64,000 bases of DNA from assembly GCA_002368545.1 (NCBI GenBank), contig MTSC01000038.1, positions 124,001 to 188,000 of the forward strand, written 5' to 3'. Shown here one piece after another: positions 43,123 to 55,400 of this stretch (position 1 is its first letter; every line of letters begins with the position of its first letter). Source of the stretch: Ramichloridium luteum. Its lineage: Eukaryota; Ascomycota; Dothideomycetes; Mycosphaerellales; Dissoconiaceae. Under the pieces are notes generated by a model, which had not been told where the DNA came from, made no database searches, and saw only the letters and a program-made list of their open reading frames with translations. The position numbers were made by a program, and so were the translations under genes.

Positions 43123-44117
43123 ACAGTAGGTGTTCTTGCCTCCGACGGCCAGGGCACGGAATGCGGGAACGGGAGGAAAAGCGATCGTCGGCACCTCAGC
43201 TCTCTCTCATTGTGCGATATGGATGTGTGTGCGATCGATAATATACAATACAAGCTGTCCGGTGTCCTGTTCGCTGGTCGGAGGCGCCCAATGAACAACC
43301 ACACAGGAACAATAGAATAACGAGAGTAAAATAACAAATGCCGCCCACCCCGTAGTGCCTCGTATGACCCCCGTAGCCGTGTTCCACGTTCACGTCTTTA
43401 GTAGCAGTAGTAGGAACGATTGATGGAAAGAGCAGGACAAGGAAAAAAAGGCCGATTGAGGAAGGAGGTAAGGTAGTTGGAAGACGTTCGTTTGTACAGA
43501 AGCAACCACCGGCCCCGAAACCAAGCAACATCAACAGATAGAGAGAAAAAGTGCCGCCCGGGTGTTCGTGCTTTTGAATGTGTGCCGGTGTGTGGGACTC
43601 TGTCTCTTGTCGCTCTCTCTTTCTCTTCCTTCGTCCTGCGTTGCGCTCTTTCTTCTTCTTTCTCCAGATGCGAAGGAGTTTAAACAAAAATTCAGATTCA
43701 AATGCCGCCATGTTGTGTGGTTGTAAACGAGAGTTACCAGATGATTGTAGCCAGAAAAAAAAACCCCCCGGCGGAGATGATATGTATCAACAAAAAACAA
43801 CTGACCCTCAGCTTGGTGGCTGCACGAAAAGAGCCTGGTATATAGCGTGTTGCGCGTAGCAGTAGTGGTTGCGTATTCAGTGGACCGAAGATTTATACAG
43901 GTATGCCGCCCATGGGTGGTGTGGTGGAGGGGTGTATGGTCGTGTTGTGTGTCCATCGTCTTTGACCGCGAGATGGTAGAGACCAGTTGTCGGTGAAGGA
44001 AAATCCGGGAACAGAAAGCCATGGAGAGATCAAGCCAAAAAGGATATAACGGAAAAAAGCCGTCGTCGTGCGTTCGTCGTCGCAAGTCGTCTTCGTCGCC
44101 GCGCCGCCGTGGCGGCT

Positions 44118-47100
44118 CTACAGCACCGTGGCCGTGCCCGCGACCGCGGCCAAGGCGCCGTCATTCTCGTAGCCCTGGTTCCGGTACGTGCCGGGCTCCT
44201 CCTGCGAGCCGGGGAACAGGGTGTTGTTGAACTTCTCGAGGATGAGGCAGTCGGCCTGGCAGGTGGGCGAGATGGGGGCAAGGCGGCGCAGGAACTTGAT
44301 GGTGCGCAGCAGCAGCTTCTTGAACTTGCCGTGGTCGACGAGCGTCTTGAGGTAGTGGGTGTGCATGGTGGCGGAGAGCACGAGCATGTTGCCGAACTGG
44401 GCGTGCGCGGTGCCGTGGATGTTGGTGACGATCAGGCGGTCCGGCATGCCGTCGAAGGCGACGGTCGAGTGCATCGCCGCGTCGATGCAGCGCTTCGCCG
44501 CCTGCCAGATCTCGCTGTCGCCCATCTGCTGGATCGCCTTGAACAGGTGGATGTCCGCCCGGTCGCGCGGGTTGCCGTGCGCGTCCTTGGCGGCGACCTC
44601 GACCGTGTGCGTGTCGTCCTTGACGTGTGGCATGATGTGCAGCGCGTAGTCCAGGAAGGGCCTGTTGATAACATAGCGTGCACCCCAGTACTTCGCGCGC
44701 AATCGCGCCGGCAGGATCTCACTCGGCGGCGGGTCGTCGTCGTTCCAGCGCAGACCAACCGGCAGAGACTCGCGCCAGCCCGCCAAGATGGCCTCGTGGC
44801 CCTTGAGCATCTCCTGCACCTGCGACAGCGGCTGATCCATGCAGTCCGGACCGTAAATCTCCGTGTGGGCCTTGTTGAGGCGGCGACGCAAGAACAGCTG
44901 AGCACAGTAGTACATGAGAATGTTGTCGTAATCGTCCTGGCTGCCGTCCGGGTCCAGTCCGGCATACGACTCGTCCTCGGGTGACTTGTGCGGCATGAGC
45001 AGCAATTGCTCGATGCTCTGGATCCCGCTCGGCGGCAGTTTCATCTCGGCGAGAATGTCAGTCTCCAATTGCAGGGCAGTCCAGGAGGCTAACACGATGA
45101 GCGCCTGTCGCGTATCCTTAATCCGCGCCTGTCCCCGCTCGTGCAACTTCCGCACGTCGCCGTACGCCGTCCAGTAGTTGTCGTTGTACAGCTTGTACCG
45201 ATCGAGTAACGTCAAGATGGCGCGCCCGGCCATCGTGATCCAACTCATGCTCTCGCGGACGCGTGCGAGCTGACCTTTGTAGAGACCAGCCAGCAGGAAC
45301 ATCTGCGCGTGCACCAGATCGTTGCCGTCGCCCTGCTCGCCCAGAATCTCTGCGGCTTTGGCGTAATACGCCAAGCCCGGCAGAACGTCCATGTTCTTCC
45401 TCGGATCGCTGCCGGCTTGGGCGGCATCGGTCGACGCCCGACGACTCCGGGGATCGAAACGGTAGCCATTCTCCGACGGCGGCGTCGGCTGCGTGTGCGG
45501 CGTCGAAAGCGGGGACATCGGCGAGGGCTTGATATCGATGGCAGAGCCCGGCGAGCTGGCGGAGAAAGAAGTATTCGTGTTGCCCGGGACACGCATGCCC
45601 AGCGAGTGGCTGATGACGGAGTTGGTCTGCAGCTTCGAGCTCTGCACAGGGCCCGGAAGGGGGTCCTTATGCAAGCAGATGCGTCCGAGGGCCAGCACCA
45701 GGAGGATGACGGCGTTGCCCGGGGAGCGTTCGATCGGCTCGCGGACCTCGCGTCGGTATTCGGGTTCGCCCACCGGGATGGCCGTGGATCCATTCGACCG
45801 CTGGCGCTTCATCGGCCGCGTATCGGCGTCCAGAGCGCTGTTCCCCACGGCAAAGGTCGCCCGCGACCGACCGGTGGCATAGCGGCGGATAAAGTTGTCC
45901 ACCATGCGTCGCAAGCGACGCTTATCGAGGAACGGATGCATGATGTGCATGTGGCGCATGTAGCTCTCGTACAGCATGTTGATGGTGTTGGCGTCGAGGT
46001 CGAGTTCCCCGTTGGACTTGCGGCCACCCATGGTGCTGCTGGCGGCTTCGCTCGTGCGGACCTCAGGTGACGAGGTCGCCATTGCGGCGCCTCCCCATCG
46101 GCCTTCTGCGATGGGGGTCGGGACCAACCCGCCCTCGCCGCTCTCGTCGCTGCGGGCGGGACTGGCCGGCCCGCCACCCTGCGTTCCATCGAATTCGTCC
46201 GCGGCCTCTCCCACCGTCCACAGACGCAGCATGCCGCGGTCTTCGGCCTCCATCACGTAGCCATCGTTGAACTTGATGCCAGCATCAACCAACAGCGGGC
46301 GAACGCTGGGCCAGAGGAGTAGCAATTTGTGTGGCGCCGTTCGATGATCGCCCAGGTTCGACTTGCGCTTGGCTTCCTCTTCCTGTTCTCTCAGAGCATC
46401 AGGATCGAGTTCCGGCTGAAAGGCAGCCGAGCCCCCGTTCGTCTGCTCGACGCGATTCAGCCGGCGGTCGAAGCTTTCGATCTTGGCCGTCAATTCCGCC
46501 AGGCCACTCTGATGTTGCTCCATATAGCTGAGCAGCTTCTCCATGTTTTTATCAGTCCTGCAAATGATCCCGTTAGTTCGCCCAACATCATCAGGCCATC
46601 TTCGCATCGTGCGAAACTCACTTTGCCGGGGGCGTATCGCGATATTGACACGCCAATGCATTCTCCTTGCAGAAGGAGCACGGGTTACCTTCGTCACATT
46701 TCTGTTTCCGTTGACGACATTGCTCGCAAGCCTAATTGGTGTATCAGAAAAAGGTCTCGACACCGTCATCGGCGATACATACCTGCGTAGCACGCATCTG
46801 CTTCCGCTTCTGCGCGTTATACATGTTGCCGGAAGCGGGGCCGTAGTTGGGGGCCCCGTACATGGCGCCCTGGCCGTATTGGCCGTGATGATCCATCATG
46901 GGAGTCATGTAGGCCGGTGGGCCCTCGTGATGCGGCGGCGGCGCATGTGGGCCGGCCGGCGGCGGCGGAGGGCCCGGTTGCGCGCCGTGCGGCGCCGGCA
47001 TGCCCATCGGCACGACATTGTTCGGCGGGTAGCCATTGTGGTGCGCGCCGTGATCCATCATGTGCGGCGGCGGCGGCGGTTGGGCACCGTCGGGACCGGC

Positions 47101-47814
47101 AGGAGGCGCAGGCGGCGCGAAGGGTTGTGGCACGCTGGGCGTCGTGGGTGTTCGATCGTGTGGAGGATAAGGTCGCCCTACGACTGAGGGCGTGGCATGG
47201 CCAGACCGGTTGTGGTTGTTATATGATTGTGAATGATCTTGCGAACCCTCGCGGGCTGGCTCATGCGAGGGGGTGGACTGATGCCGGATCGGTGGCAGGT
47301 TGTTCTGCTCCGTCGGGGGAACGATCGGGGGCAGGGCGGGACCGGCGCTCGTCGACGGCGGTGGAGGTGGTGGGCCACTGTAGTGATGCTGTTGCGGCGG
47401 TGCTGCGTGGTGTGGTGGTCCGGCCGGGCCCTGCTGCGGGTGCTGGGCGTGTGGGTGGTGCTGCGGGCCCGGTGGCAGAGGTGGTTGCTGGTGCGGGTGT
47501 TGATATGGGTGGTGATGGGCCGGCGGCGGCGGCTGCTGCGGTTGTTGTTGCGGCGGCGGCGGCGGTTGTTGATGTGATTGCGGCGGCGGCGGGTGATATT
47601 GCGGTTGTTGCGGTGGTTGGCGCTGGTCGATGAGCGAAGGCGCGGCCGAGCCAGGTGGGTAGTGACCGCCGGGCGGAGGAGGGTGTTGCGCGTGCGGAGG
47701 AAGAGGCACGGCAGATGGAGGATGAGAAGAAGGATGTGGTTGATGTTGCGGTGGTGGTGGAGGAGGAGGAAGAGGATGCGGCTGGTAGGATGGTCTTCTA
47801 GAGTGAGGATCCAT
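44118..47814 (-). CDS. Zn2Cys6 fungal-specific transcription factor
   Basis: A 1,193-aa DNA-binding regulator. Exons 47814-46783, 46731-46622 and 46557-44118 join in frame (GTATGT...ATTAG; GTGAGT...TTGCAG). Exon 1 (344 aa) is a disordered Pro/His/Gln-rich domain ending in QKRKQMRATQ. The tiny exon 2 holds the whole zinc cluster, C346-x2-C349-x6-C356-x5-C362-x2-C365-x6-C372, with the basic run RQRKQK. PPAKTDKNMEKLLSYMEQHQ then starts a coiled-coil linker. The middle-homology region begins around residue 540 with DANTINMLYESYMRHMHIMHPFLD, and the rest looks like the Fungal_trans domain with several helices. The target genes are unknown; the region flanking it has no biosynthetic genes, so a pathway-specific cluster role is unlikely. 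The first exon could be partly mis-modelled, but its frame is clean. Confidence 0.92.
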
Positions 47815-49627
47815 CGTCGAAGGTTAGGCAAGGAAGAAGGGCCATGCGGTTAAGGCTGGCGAGCGGCGACGACGTAAGTCTCAGAGTGCTGCCCACACGG
47901 CGCATGAGGACCGCACGCACCAGCTCGCTCGGTCGGTCGGGCCCTGATCTAGTTCATCGGCACAGGCGGGCCTGTTTACCGCAGAGTGATCGCGCCTGTA
48001 TCGGCAAAACCGCGCAGGGACGGCCTCGCACGACGGGGGTGGGGAGGGTATGGTTGGGGTTGGGCTGCGCAGAGCTCGTGAACGGGCAAGGAAGAAGCGT
48101 TCGTCAGAGGATGAAGCGGCGGCTCGTGAGAGCCTTCGGTCGGCGGGCCTGGCGCACCACAGGCTCGGCGGTTTGGGGGAGGGCGCGAGAGGGGGTTCCG
48201 CGACGGATGGCAGTCCACGCGCAGTGGAGGAGGTGCTGGTGCTGGTGCTGGGGAGTTAGTGGGAGTCGCAAAGGTGGTGGTCGCACAGCAGCCAGGTGGA
48301 GCGGTGGGTGGGTTTGGCGTGTGCAGCACACGGAGGAAGTGCAAACGGGCGTGCTGCGTGACTCGAGGGGCGTGCGTGGGCCAGGGCCGAGCGTGGGTGG
48401 ACGCGCGAGGGCGAGAGGAATGATGACGGTGACGGTGGTCGATTCAGCTCTCGTCCGGACGAGCGAGCAAGGTGAAGTTGGGCTGCTGGGCGACGACGAT
48501 CCGGGATGGTGATGCGCGCGGCGGCCGGGGTGTCGAGCAGCAGCAGAAACGTGACAGTCCGTCTCGCCCGGAGCGTCGGGAGCGGAGGGCGGGCGGGAGT
48601 GGAGACTGTGGATGGGTGCGGGCAAGCGACAGGCGCGCGCAGAGGCAGTCGAGTGGATGGAGCAACGGGCCTGGCACTCTCGTGCGGTCGTCTGTAGGAG
48701 GAACGTCCGGCAGTTCGGTGGAGGCGGCGACGGAATCAGATTAGGCTGGCGGGCCTGGCGGTCGCGGGCCCTGGCCGGCCGTGCGTGGCAGAGTGGGCGC
48801 GGTGGCCCTGGGGCAGATACGCGCGCGCATTCGTCCCTCGCCGATTTGCCGGGCAGGTGTAGTACGAACAAGCGCACGCCCAAGCACCGCTAGACTGGAT
48901 GGTGTGCCTGACTGGACATCTGGTGACGGGAAAGGCACACGAACATGGGGGGGCCAGAGGGAGAGGGAGATCAGTGCTCTGCTCCCGGCCGCCAGGTAGC
49001 ACCGACTAGCTTCACCACCTGCCTGCCTGCCTGCCCACCACCTGCACTGCCCATCAGGATAACGTTACTGTCACTTTGAGTAGTGCCCACCTCTGGGAGT
49101 TTGTCACTAGCCGGCCGGTGGGTCAGAATAGCCTTGCACTAATTCAACCTTGGCATCTTGCCGGCGCCGACCAGCCTCTCGGTCTGTGTGTGTGCCTGTG
49201 TCTGTCCCTCTCTCTCTCTGTCTCATCACTCATACATACATGCCATGCCCTGCAATACTTCCCCCCCCCAGGCTGGTACGACGTATGCGAAGTCTCCCGT
49301 CCTGCCCACCGACAGGCGGATCAGCACCGTCGTGCCCGTCGCCCTGCCGTCACCGCTCATATGATCGCGCGACCGCTCCGAGTGCGGTAGTGATGTACAT
49401 CCAGGCCGGTCCGCGATATGACCCTCTATTCTCCAGTATACCACACAGACCTCCCTGTCCCCGGCGATGGCGCTTTTTCGTCCGGCGCACTGCGCACACC
49501 ACCGGCTTCTGGCAAACATGCTCGCCGCCATCGTCCATCCACACCTGCGGCTCTTCGCCCTCCCTCTCTCTCGTTCCGGCACCGTCGCCGTTCCCGGCCT
49601 GGACACAGTAGTAGTACATAGCAATAG

Positions 49628-49646
49628 TCATCATCATCATCAACAA

Positions 49647-49728
<82 letters not shown>
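49628..49728. repeat. ATC/CAT trinucleotide microsatellite, about 34 units
   Basis: TCA/ATC repeats over 101 bp with one CAACAA interruption near the left end. It encodes only poly-His, poly-Ile, poly-Asp or poly-Met frames, none of which belongs to a credible gene. Confidence 0.95.
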
Positions 49729-49937
49729 GCCTCCTCCACGCATCTTCCTCGCAGCACACCCCCGTTCCCGGTGGCTTGGAACAGGGACTCTCCCAGATCC
49801 GTTCCCGCCAGCCGGCTCGGGTGCGTGGTGGGCGTGCCTCCGGGGAAAGGTAAGGTACAGGACTGAGGACGTCCCTCCCTCTTCGTGAATGCCCCCGCGA
49901 CGAGGCGGCCGCGAAGCCGGCCACACTGCGCGCAGAC

Positions 49938-49966
49938 ACACCACCACCACCACCACCACCACCACC
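49938..49966. repeat. CAC trinucleotide microsatellite
   Basis: About nine CAC/CCA units in a GC-rich context, 210 bp from the ATC repeat. Confidence 0.9.
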
Positions 49967-51532
49967 CGTTGCGAGAAAGAATCGTGGATGCGTAGGAACA
50001 GCGGTGCGTGCAAGCCGCGCTCGCCGCAGCTTCTGCAACGAGTCATTCTTCTACCGTATACACGACACTGACTGTGCCGACGGGGCGAACCTGCGGGCCG
50101 CCGACCATCACCCGTCCGCCCGTTCGGTCGGCGGCGCGAAACGCCGGACTTCATTGCGAAGCCAAGCAAAGAGGGTCCGCAGGTGACAGGATGTATATGT
50201 TACATGGTGCTGCTGCTGCTGCGCACACGCTTCCTGTGCGCGGCCAGAGGGGTAAGAGGACGGAAACAATAGGAAGTACATGGTCCATCAGGGAACGCTA
50301 GAGGTGCGTGCCGTGATGATGATGATGATGCTGATGACCATGCTGATGCTGGTCTCAGGGTCGGTGGCACGGTACCATGGATGCGCGTGGATTTGCTTTG
50401 GACTCTGTGCGCACGCGCGACTCATGTGCTCCACGATTCTCTCTCTCGCTGCTGCTGCTCGTTGCGATGAACGAGCACGTCTGTGCCGCACGGTGAATCT
50501 GTCCCAGGGCAGCACGATCACTCGACTACAGGTTCTCCGCAGGATATCATTGTTCGGAGCGAAAGCAGGGTAGGTTGACCCCTCGTAGAATTACTTCCCG
50601 CCTTCGGTCGTGACATGTTGTTGCAATCTTTGCCCGCAAGAAACTACACAGGTACGAACCACGGCGAGTGAGCGCGAGACAGGGCGGGAGATCCCACCTG
50701 CCCCTGCCGGCCCATCGGATGGCCAGCCCTGGAGGCAATCGATCCGCCGCATGCACGCCATGTCCCGAAACTGCAATTCTGTCGTAATGCTGAAGGGCGT
50801 GGGCGTGTGTGCGTGGGCGGGCGGGCCATGACCCATGCAAGTGCACTGAAGATGGCGCATCGGAGGCAAAGGGGACAGAAAAAATACCGCCGACGGTTAA
50901 AGATATCGTGGCTGTACCGGGGGGTAGAGACAGGAAAGTACAGCAGTACTGACGACAGGACAGTACTGTACATGGTACGAGACGATATGTGCGCCGCGCG
51001 GGGCGTTACAGGCATCGGACCCGACACGACGGAAACCAATCCCGGTCGAGGCTACGGCAGAAGGGATTCAAGCATGCTGTTGCGAAACGGAAAGCAATAT
51101 ACGGCGGCGGCCACAAGCGCGCGCGCTCTCTCTATAAGCGTCGATGGTGAGTGGCTTGTTTTGTGTGCCTATATCATTCCCGACGCTGCGGCCCAATGAG
51201 ATCGACGGTCCACCAAAGCAGATAGGACCGGCTAACAGGCAACCTGCGACGCTGGACGGTTCTGGTTGTGGGTCTCGATTTGTGCTGCGATCGGACAGTT
51301 TAGTTTGCCTCCAGAATCCGTGCTGGGTGCCTGGGTTCATGCCCGGTGGGCAAGTCCGCGATGGGAGACTCTTCATCATCATCACTGTCTGAGAGGCCCA
51401 GCAGCAGGGGAAAAAGGTGGGGGAGGCGGGCGCGCGGACCCGATGGACCACGTTCCAGAAAAGCATGCTTGTACGATCGCCTTTGCCGCATCTGCCGGGC
51501 CGTGAGCGCGCAGTCAAAGAGCACGCTCCACG

Positions 51533-51550
51533 CACACACACACACACACA
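51533..51550. repeat. CA dinucleotide microsatellite
   Basis: Nine CA units, followed by further CACA words to about 51580. Confidence 0.9.
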
Positions 51551-52220
51551 CCACACGAGTGCACACACAGACATAGACACACGCAGCCTCCCCGTCGCGC
51601 TGGCGCGCGCGTACGGTCTGCGCGTGCGTGATGCACGTCGATTGTGATTATCGTCTGTTGTGTAGGATCCACCGTTGTGATCGCACACGGGCAGTCACAT
51701 ACCACCCGTTCGCTTGTCTGCCTGTGCCCGCCCGCCCGCACTCCACATCGGAACCGTGCGGGCGAGAAGCCGGAGGGTGATCAGATCCCGGTACAAGACG
51801 GGGCTACGACGATGGGGAGGGATCGTTGCACGGAATCCCGAGCGAACGTTCCGGGGGCGGCGCATGACTCGTTTTGTGAGATCGGGTCATGAACTGGTGC
51901 GAGAGGTCAAGGGGAAAGAGGAAGGATCGCCGTGGATGAATTTCCCATCGCTTCCTGCTCCGTCTCCGTCATCGCCAGGCGACCTGAACGAGGTCGAACA
52001 ATTACCACCAAGACCAGACCAGGATCATCGACCACTCGGGGAAGTCACACGAAGAACCAGCAGTAATCCTTCATCATTGCATGCCTCCATCGAGAAATGT
52101 ACAGGAACAGCGAACGCAAATCGTCATGGAGCGCCGCGCCCAAACGGTCGATAGGTATAAACCTTAAAGACCACGCTCTCTTGAATCGCGCAGCTATGCC
52201 ATCTCTAGATCTCTAGTCCA

Positions 52221-52404
52221 CGGCGAGATGGGACGATCGAATCAATTCTCCTGGGTCCGCCACCAACCGATCTCAAAGACCAGAGGATTGCGGGCCCTCG
52301 ATTCGCACGCGATGTCATCTCCCAGCCGCGATGAAGCAGAACCCTCGAATCAATTCTCCATGATCCGCCATCAACGGATCGTAGGAGCAGCGGTTTGCGG
52401 GACC
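52221..52404. repeat. Imperfect direct repeat, two copies about 108 bp apart
   Basis: The block TCGAATCAATTCTCC is at 52237-52251 and again at 52345-52359. Each is followed by a similar TCCGCCA.CAAC.GATC stretch and, further on, by a G/TTTGCGGG..CTC stretch. Similarity continues for about 80 bp per copy. On the minus strand the copies translate to related segments (LRSVDGGSWRIDSRVLLHRG and LRSVGGGPRRIDSIVPSRRG), but no ATG starts that frame near its beginning. Confidence 0.7.
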
Positions 52405-52426
52405 TCAAAATAGGGTCCCGCAAACC
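52392..52426. repeat. Hairpin-forming inverted repeat (13-bp arms, 9-nt loop)
   Basis: GGTTTGCGGGACC at 52392-52404 is the exact reverse complement of GGTCCCGCAAACC at 52414-52426, around the loop tcaaaatag. It closes the second copy of the direct repeat. With eight or more G-C pairs the stem would be stable in RNA. Confidence 0.8.
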
Positions 52427-55400
52427 CGCACGGATTATAAGTAAGTTAACTGCCACACTGCCATTCCTTCGCGTCGCGATGCTGTTGTTCCCCAGCCGCG
52501 CCTCCGCACGCGCGCTCTGCGCGGGCACGAACCGCGCGACCCTATCGGCACTTGTCCCAAAGCATATCGCGGCTCTAACGCCAGAAATGGGCACGATTGG
52601 ACACTTCGCCCGGACGAGGCGCGCAAAGCCCAGGGTAAGGTTGTGGTGTCAGCCCTGCGATCGTGCCCGTCATCCATCATTTGTCGTCTGTGTAGTAATG
52701 TATGTAACCATTGGAGTAACTATGCGGACCACGGACCACGCCCGCGCAGCACCCTTTCCGGCTCGACTCCCTGCGCTCCTGGGACTTTCCGCGGCATCGC
52801 ATCCAAGATGACCGACAGTCCTGTTTCACACGATTCATGTTGTACCACCCAGGCAGATCTGAAACCATGAAGGGGATGGTTGCACCAGCCTTGTCGGCGC
52901 ACGTCCAGTGTGCTGCATGCTGCACAGTGCAGTCCCGCCCTGCTCCCTGTGCTCCCTGCCTGCGGCGCTTTCCAGAATAGTCGAATGCATTTCTATCTTC
53001 AGGTATCCACCCGGCCGTTGAACACCAGGAGCGAGGCGTTTGGCGTTGTTTGTTTTCTCTCCGAGCAAAGGAGTGGCACCACCACTCGAGGCTGGCGAAA
53101 CTTTTAGATGAGCTGCCACACTCTTCTTCAGGAGTGTTGCGTGCTTTTCGATAAGTGGCGGTCTCGTCCACGATGGGCGATGCTGAAGTGGTGGTGGTGG
53201 TGGAATTGCTGGCCATTGCTCGCCAGGGATATCCATGACCGCCACCACCACCCCTTCACTATGATCGCGCATGCACACACACACACGTACACCCAGACAC
53301 AGGCCCCAAGCCCACCGGACAAACCCCACCGCGATCGCTGGCGAAGCAGATGGGGCAAGTGTTGGTGTGACTCGCGGAGGGTCCTTCTTCGTCTTGACCG
53401 CCGATCTGGCTTGCTGCAGGAAGGATTAGGGCCCCCGGCAAGAGTTGGCCTGCCATTCCAGATTGCATGCATTCCGCCAAACATCCCCGCCACCCTCCTC
53501 TCGGGCACTCGCCTGCCATGATCCTGCAGAATACGAGTTGGTACCTGTCTCGTGTGCATGTGTTGCACATGCGCCGGCCCTGGGCAGATGGCGGCGGCGT
53601 GGCAGGTAGATCCTCTGGGTGGCATGGATACCTCGTCGGTGTACCGCGGGGATCGGTGAAGGGAAAAGAAAAAATCCAAATAGATTAATCCAGACACGAA
53701 ACACGCAACACGAGATGACACATGTCACGACGCCGCCGCCATGCTGGGGGATTTTCCAGCCATTCTGCAAGCCCCAGGTGCGCTATTTGGTTGTTGTGCG
53801 TGAATGATTCCATCACTAACCGGCGCCCAATGGCTTTGGAGTGCCGATGTCCTCCGTCGCTATTCGCGGCTGACAGGGCCGTCGTCTGCGAAACCCCGGC
53901 AGTCGGATGCTATCGCCAGCAGTTCCGGAGATGAAGACACACACTCACTCGCCACAGCCAAACCGAACCCCATCTGGCCGCTGCACTTCAAACAGGTTTT
54001 TTCGCTTTCCACCAGCCTCGACGGTTGTATGATGAATCATCATCATCATCTGTACGCCTGACACACCGCGCGGCTTGCGTCACCTGGCGGTCGCCGAGAG
54101 TGCCCTCAATTTCGCATTGTTGCTGTCCTTCCTTGTCGAGATTGCAATAACAGCTGGACGCTATTGGCAATTGCAAGCCCGCTTTCAACGGTGAGGGGCC
54201 CGCCCGCTGGGAGGGGGAGCACCTCGTGTCGCAGCACGGCCGTCCGCGGCTCGAGCCCTCGGCGCGGTCCGGAGGCGGTTTCTGCACGCCTTCTCCGTCC
54301 ACGCGTACAGTATGTCCTAAGTTCGAGGCCGATGTGCTGTCTGGTAGCAATCGGAGCGGTGGGAGAGACCTTAATGCCTAACTGCAGCCTTACGGCGCGG
54401 CGTGCAGGTAGGGGATCGACATCATTCGCTCCACGATCGCAGCGCTTGCGACCAGCGGACAAGACGCTGGCATCGGCGCAAGAACCATTCTGTTGACCGC
54501 CTCGTGTTATGGGCACAGAGACCACGTTGCAGACGACCCTTCGGATATCGTGCGTGCCACGGCCGAGAGCGGTGACGGCGTGGCCATGTCATTGCCCTCC
54601 TCACCACCCTCACACGTATTTGAAATGCATCCCCGCCAGGCGCACGTTGGACCCTCCAGCGTGGTTCTGCTACGGGGTTTTTGGGAAGTGATAATCGTTT
54701 TCTGCGGATCACGTGCGAAGTCTGTCGCTTCTCGTTCCCAGTAGTCGCCTTGCGCCCTGCAGAAATCGCTGTCGTCAGCGCAAGGCGAGACGCGGGCGGT
54801 ATAGCTGCATGCCGCTTTGGCCGGCTGCGCCCGGCGGCTGTTGTGCGCGCGACTCATGTCGCATAGTTCTTCCCCAGCGCAATTGAACATGCGCGATCGC
54901 AACAACACTGTCGAATCGCCGCGGTAACATTGCATATATTATCTTCGCATGAGAGGCGCGGGGACATGGCTCAGGGCACATTTGCACCGCGAGATCATTC
55001 CCGCGACGAACCCCGGCAAAGACCCTCCCACTAGGACCGTTCGCACCATCAACAGATGATGATTTTGGCCTCCGCCGCCCGACTCGTGTTGGCGCGCACC
55101 GCGCGCTAGGGCGGAAGGCGCGCTAACGGGATACCGACAGCCCGGCTTCTGGGAGAGCGGCCAGCGCGGCACTGCCGAAGTCAAATTTCTCGACTGCGGG
55201 TTGCAACGACACAGCTTTTCCCGCGCAGCGCAGCGCGAAAATGCGTCCACACGGTAGGATCGGCGCGTCGCCTCCGGTTTCGACGAAGTCCCAAGTGCAA
55301 ATCTCGCCTGATCTACTTCCGCGGCTACCTCCTTTGGATGTAGCAGCCCCTGAAGAATGAGTACAGGTGGAATGATCGGTGACGGTTGGCTGGGTCTCGC

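Larger units (their letters stand above)
38580..44117. other. Gene-poor region, 5.5 kb
   Basis: No convincing gene. From about 40 kb on the sequence is rich in short CG- and CA-containing words, giving long but meaningless open frames on both strands (for example 41458-42360 minus, driven by a CA run). The right end (about 43.0-44.1 kb) is the 3' side of the transcription factor gene and holds A- and T-rich runs. Microsatellites at 42314-42352 and 43106-43122 are listed or noted separately. Confidence 0.5.
47815..52200. other. GC-rich upstream region of the transcription factor, repeat-dense
   Basis: Begins with a G-rich (plus-strand) leader of the minus-strand regulator. Contains trinucleotide repeats at 49628-49728 and 49938-49966, GATGAT words near 50312-50330 and a CA run at 51533-51550. 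Frames over 200 codons (for example 48104-48883 minus and 49426-50169 minus) follow the repeats and base bias and show no domain. No gene is supported; long 5' leaders or non-coding transcripts are possible. Confidence 0.5.

Noticed and set aside
43196..43711. 171-codon minus frame with hydrophobic stretches
   Set aside because: Lies in the 3' flank of the transcription factor on the same strand; the hydrophobic parts follow T-rich UTR-like sequence.
48104..48883. 259-codon minus frame upstream of the transcription factor
   Set aside because: Pro/Ala/Arg/Ser composition from C-rich leader DNA; no domain and several overlapping frames.
49628..49966. Repeat-spacer appearance considered as a CRISPR-like array
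   Set aside because: These are simple trinucleotide microsatellites without unique spacers, in a eukaryotic genome.
49426..50169. 247-codon minus frame with a poly-Asp run
   Set aside because: Produced by the ATC/CAT microsatellite read on the other strand.
52205..52594. 129-codon minus frame containing the duplicated segments
   Set aside because: Opens at GTG rather than ATG; the protein-level repeat simply reflects the DNA repeat.
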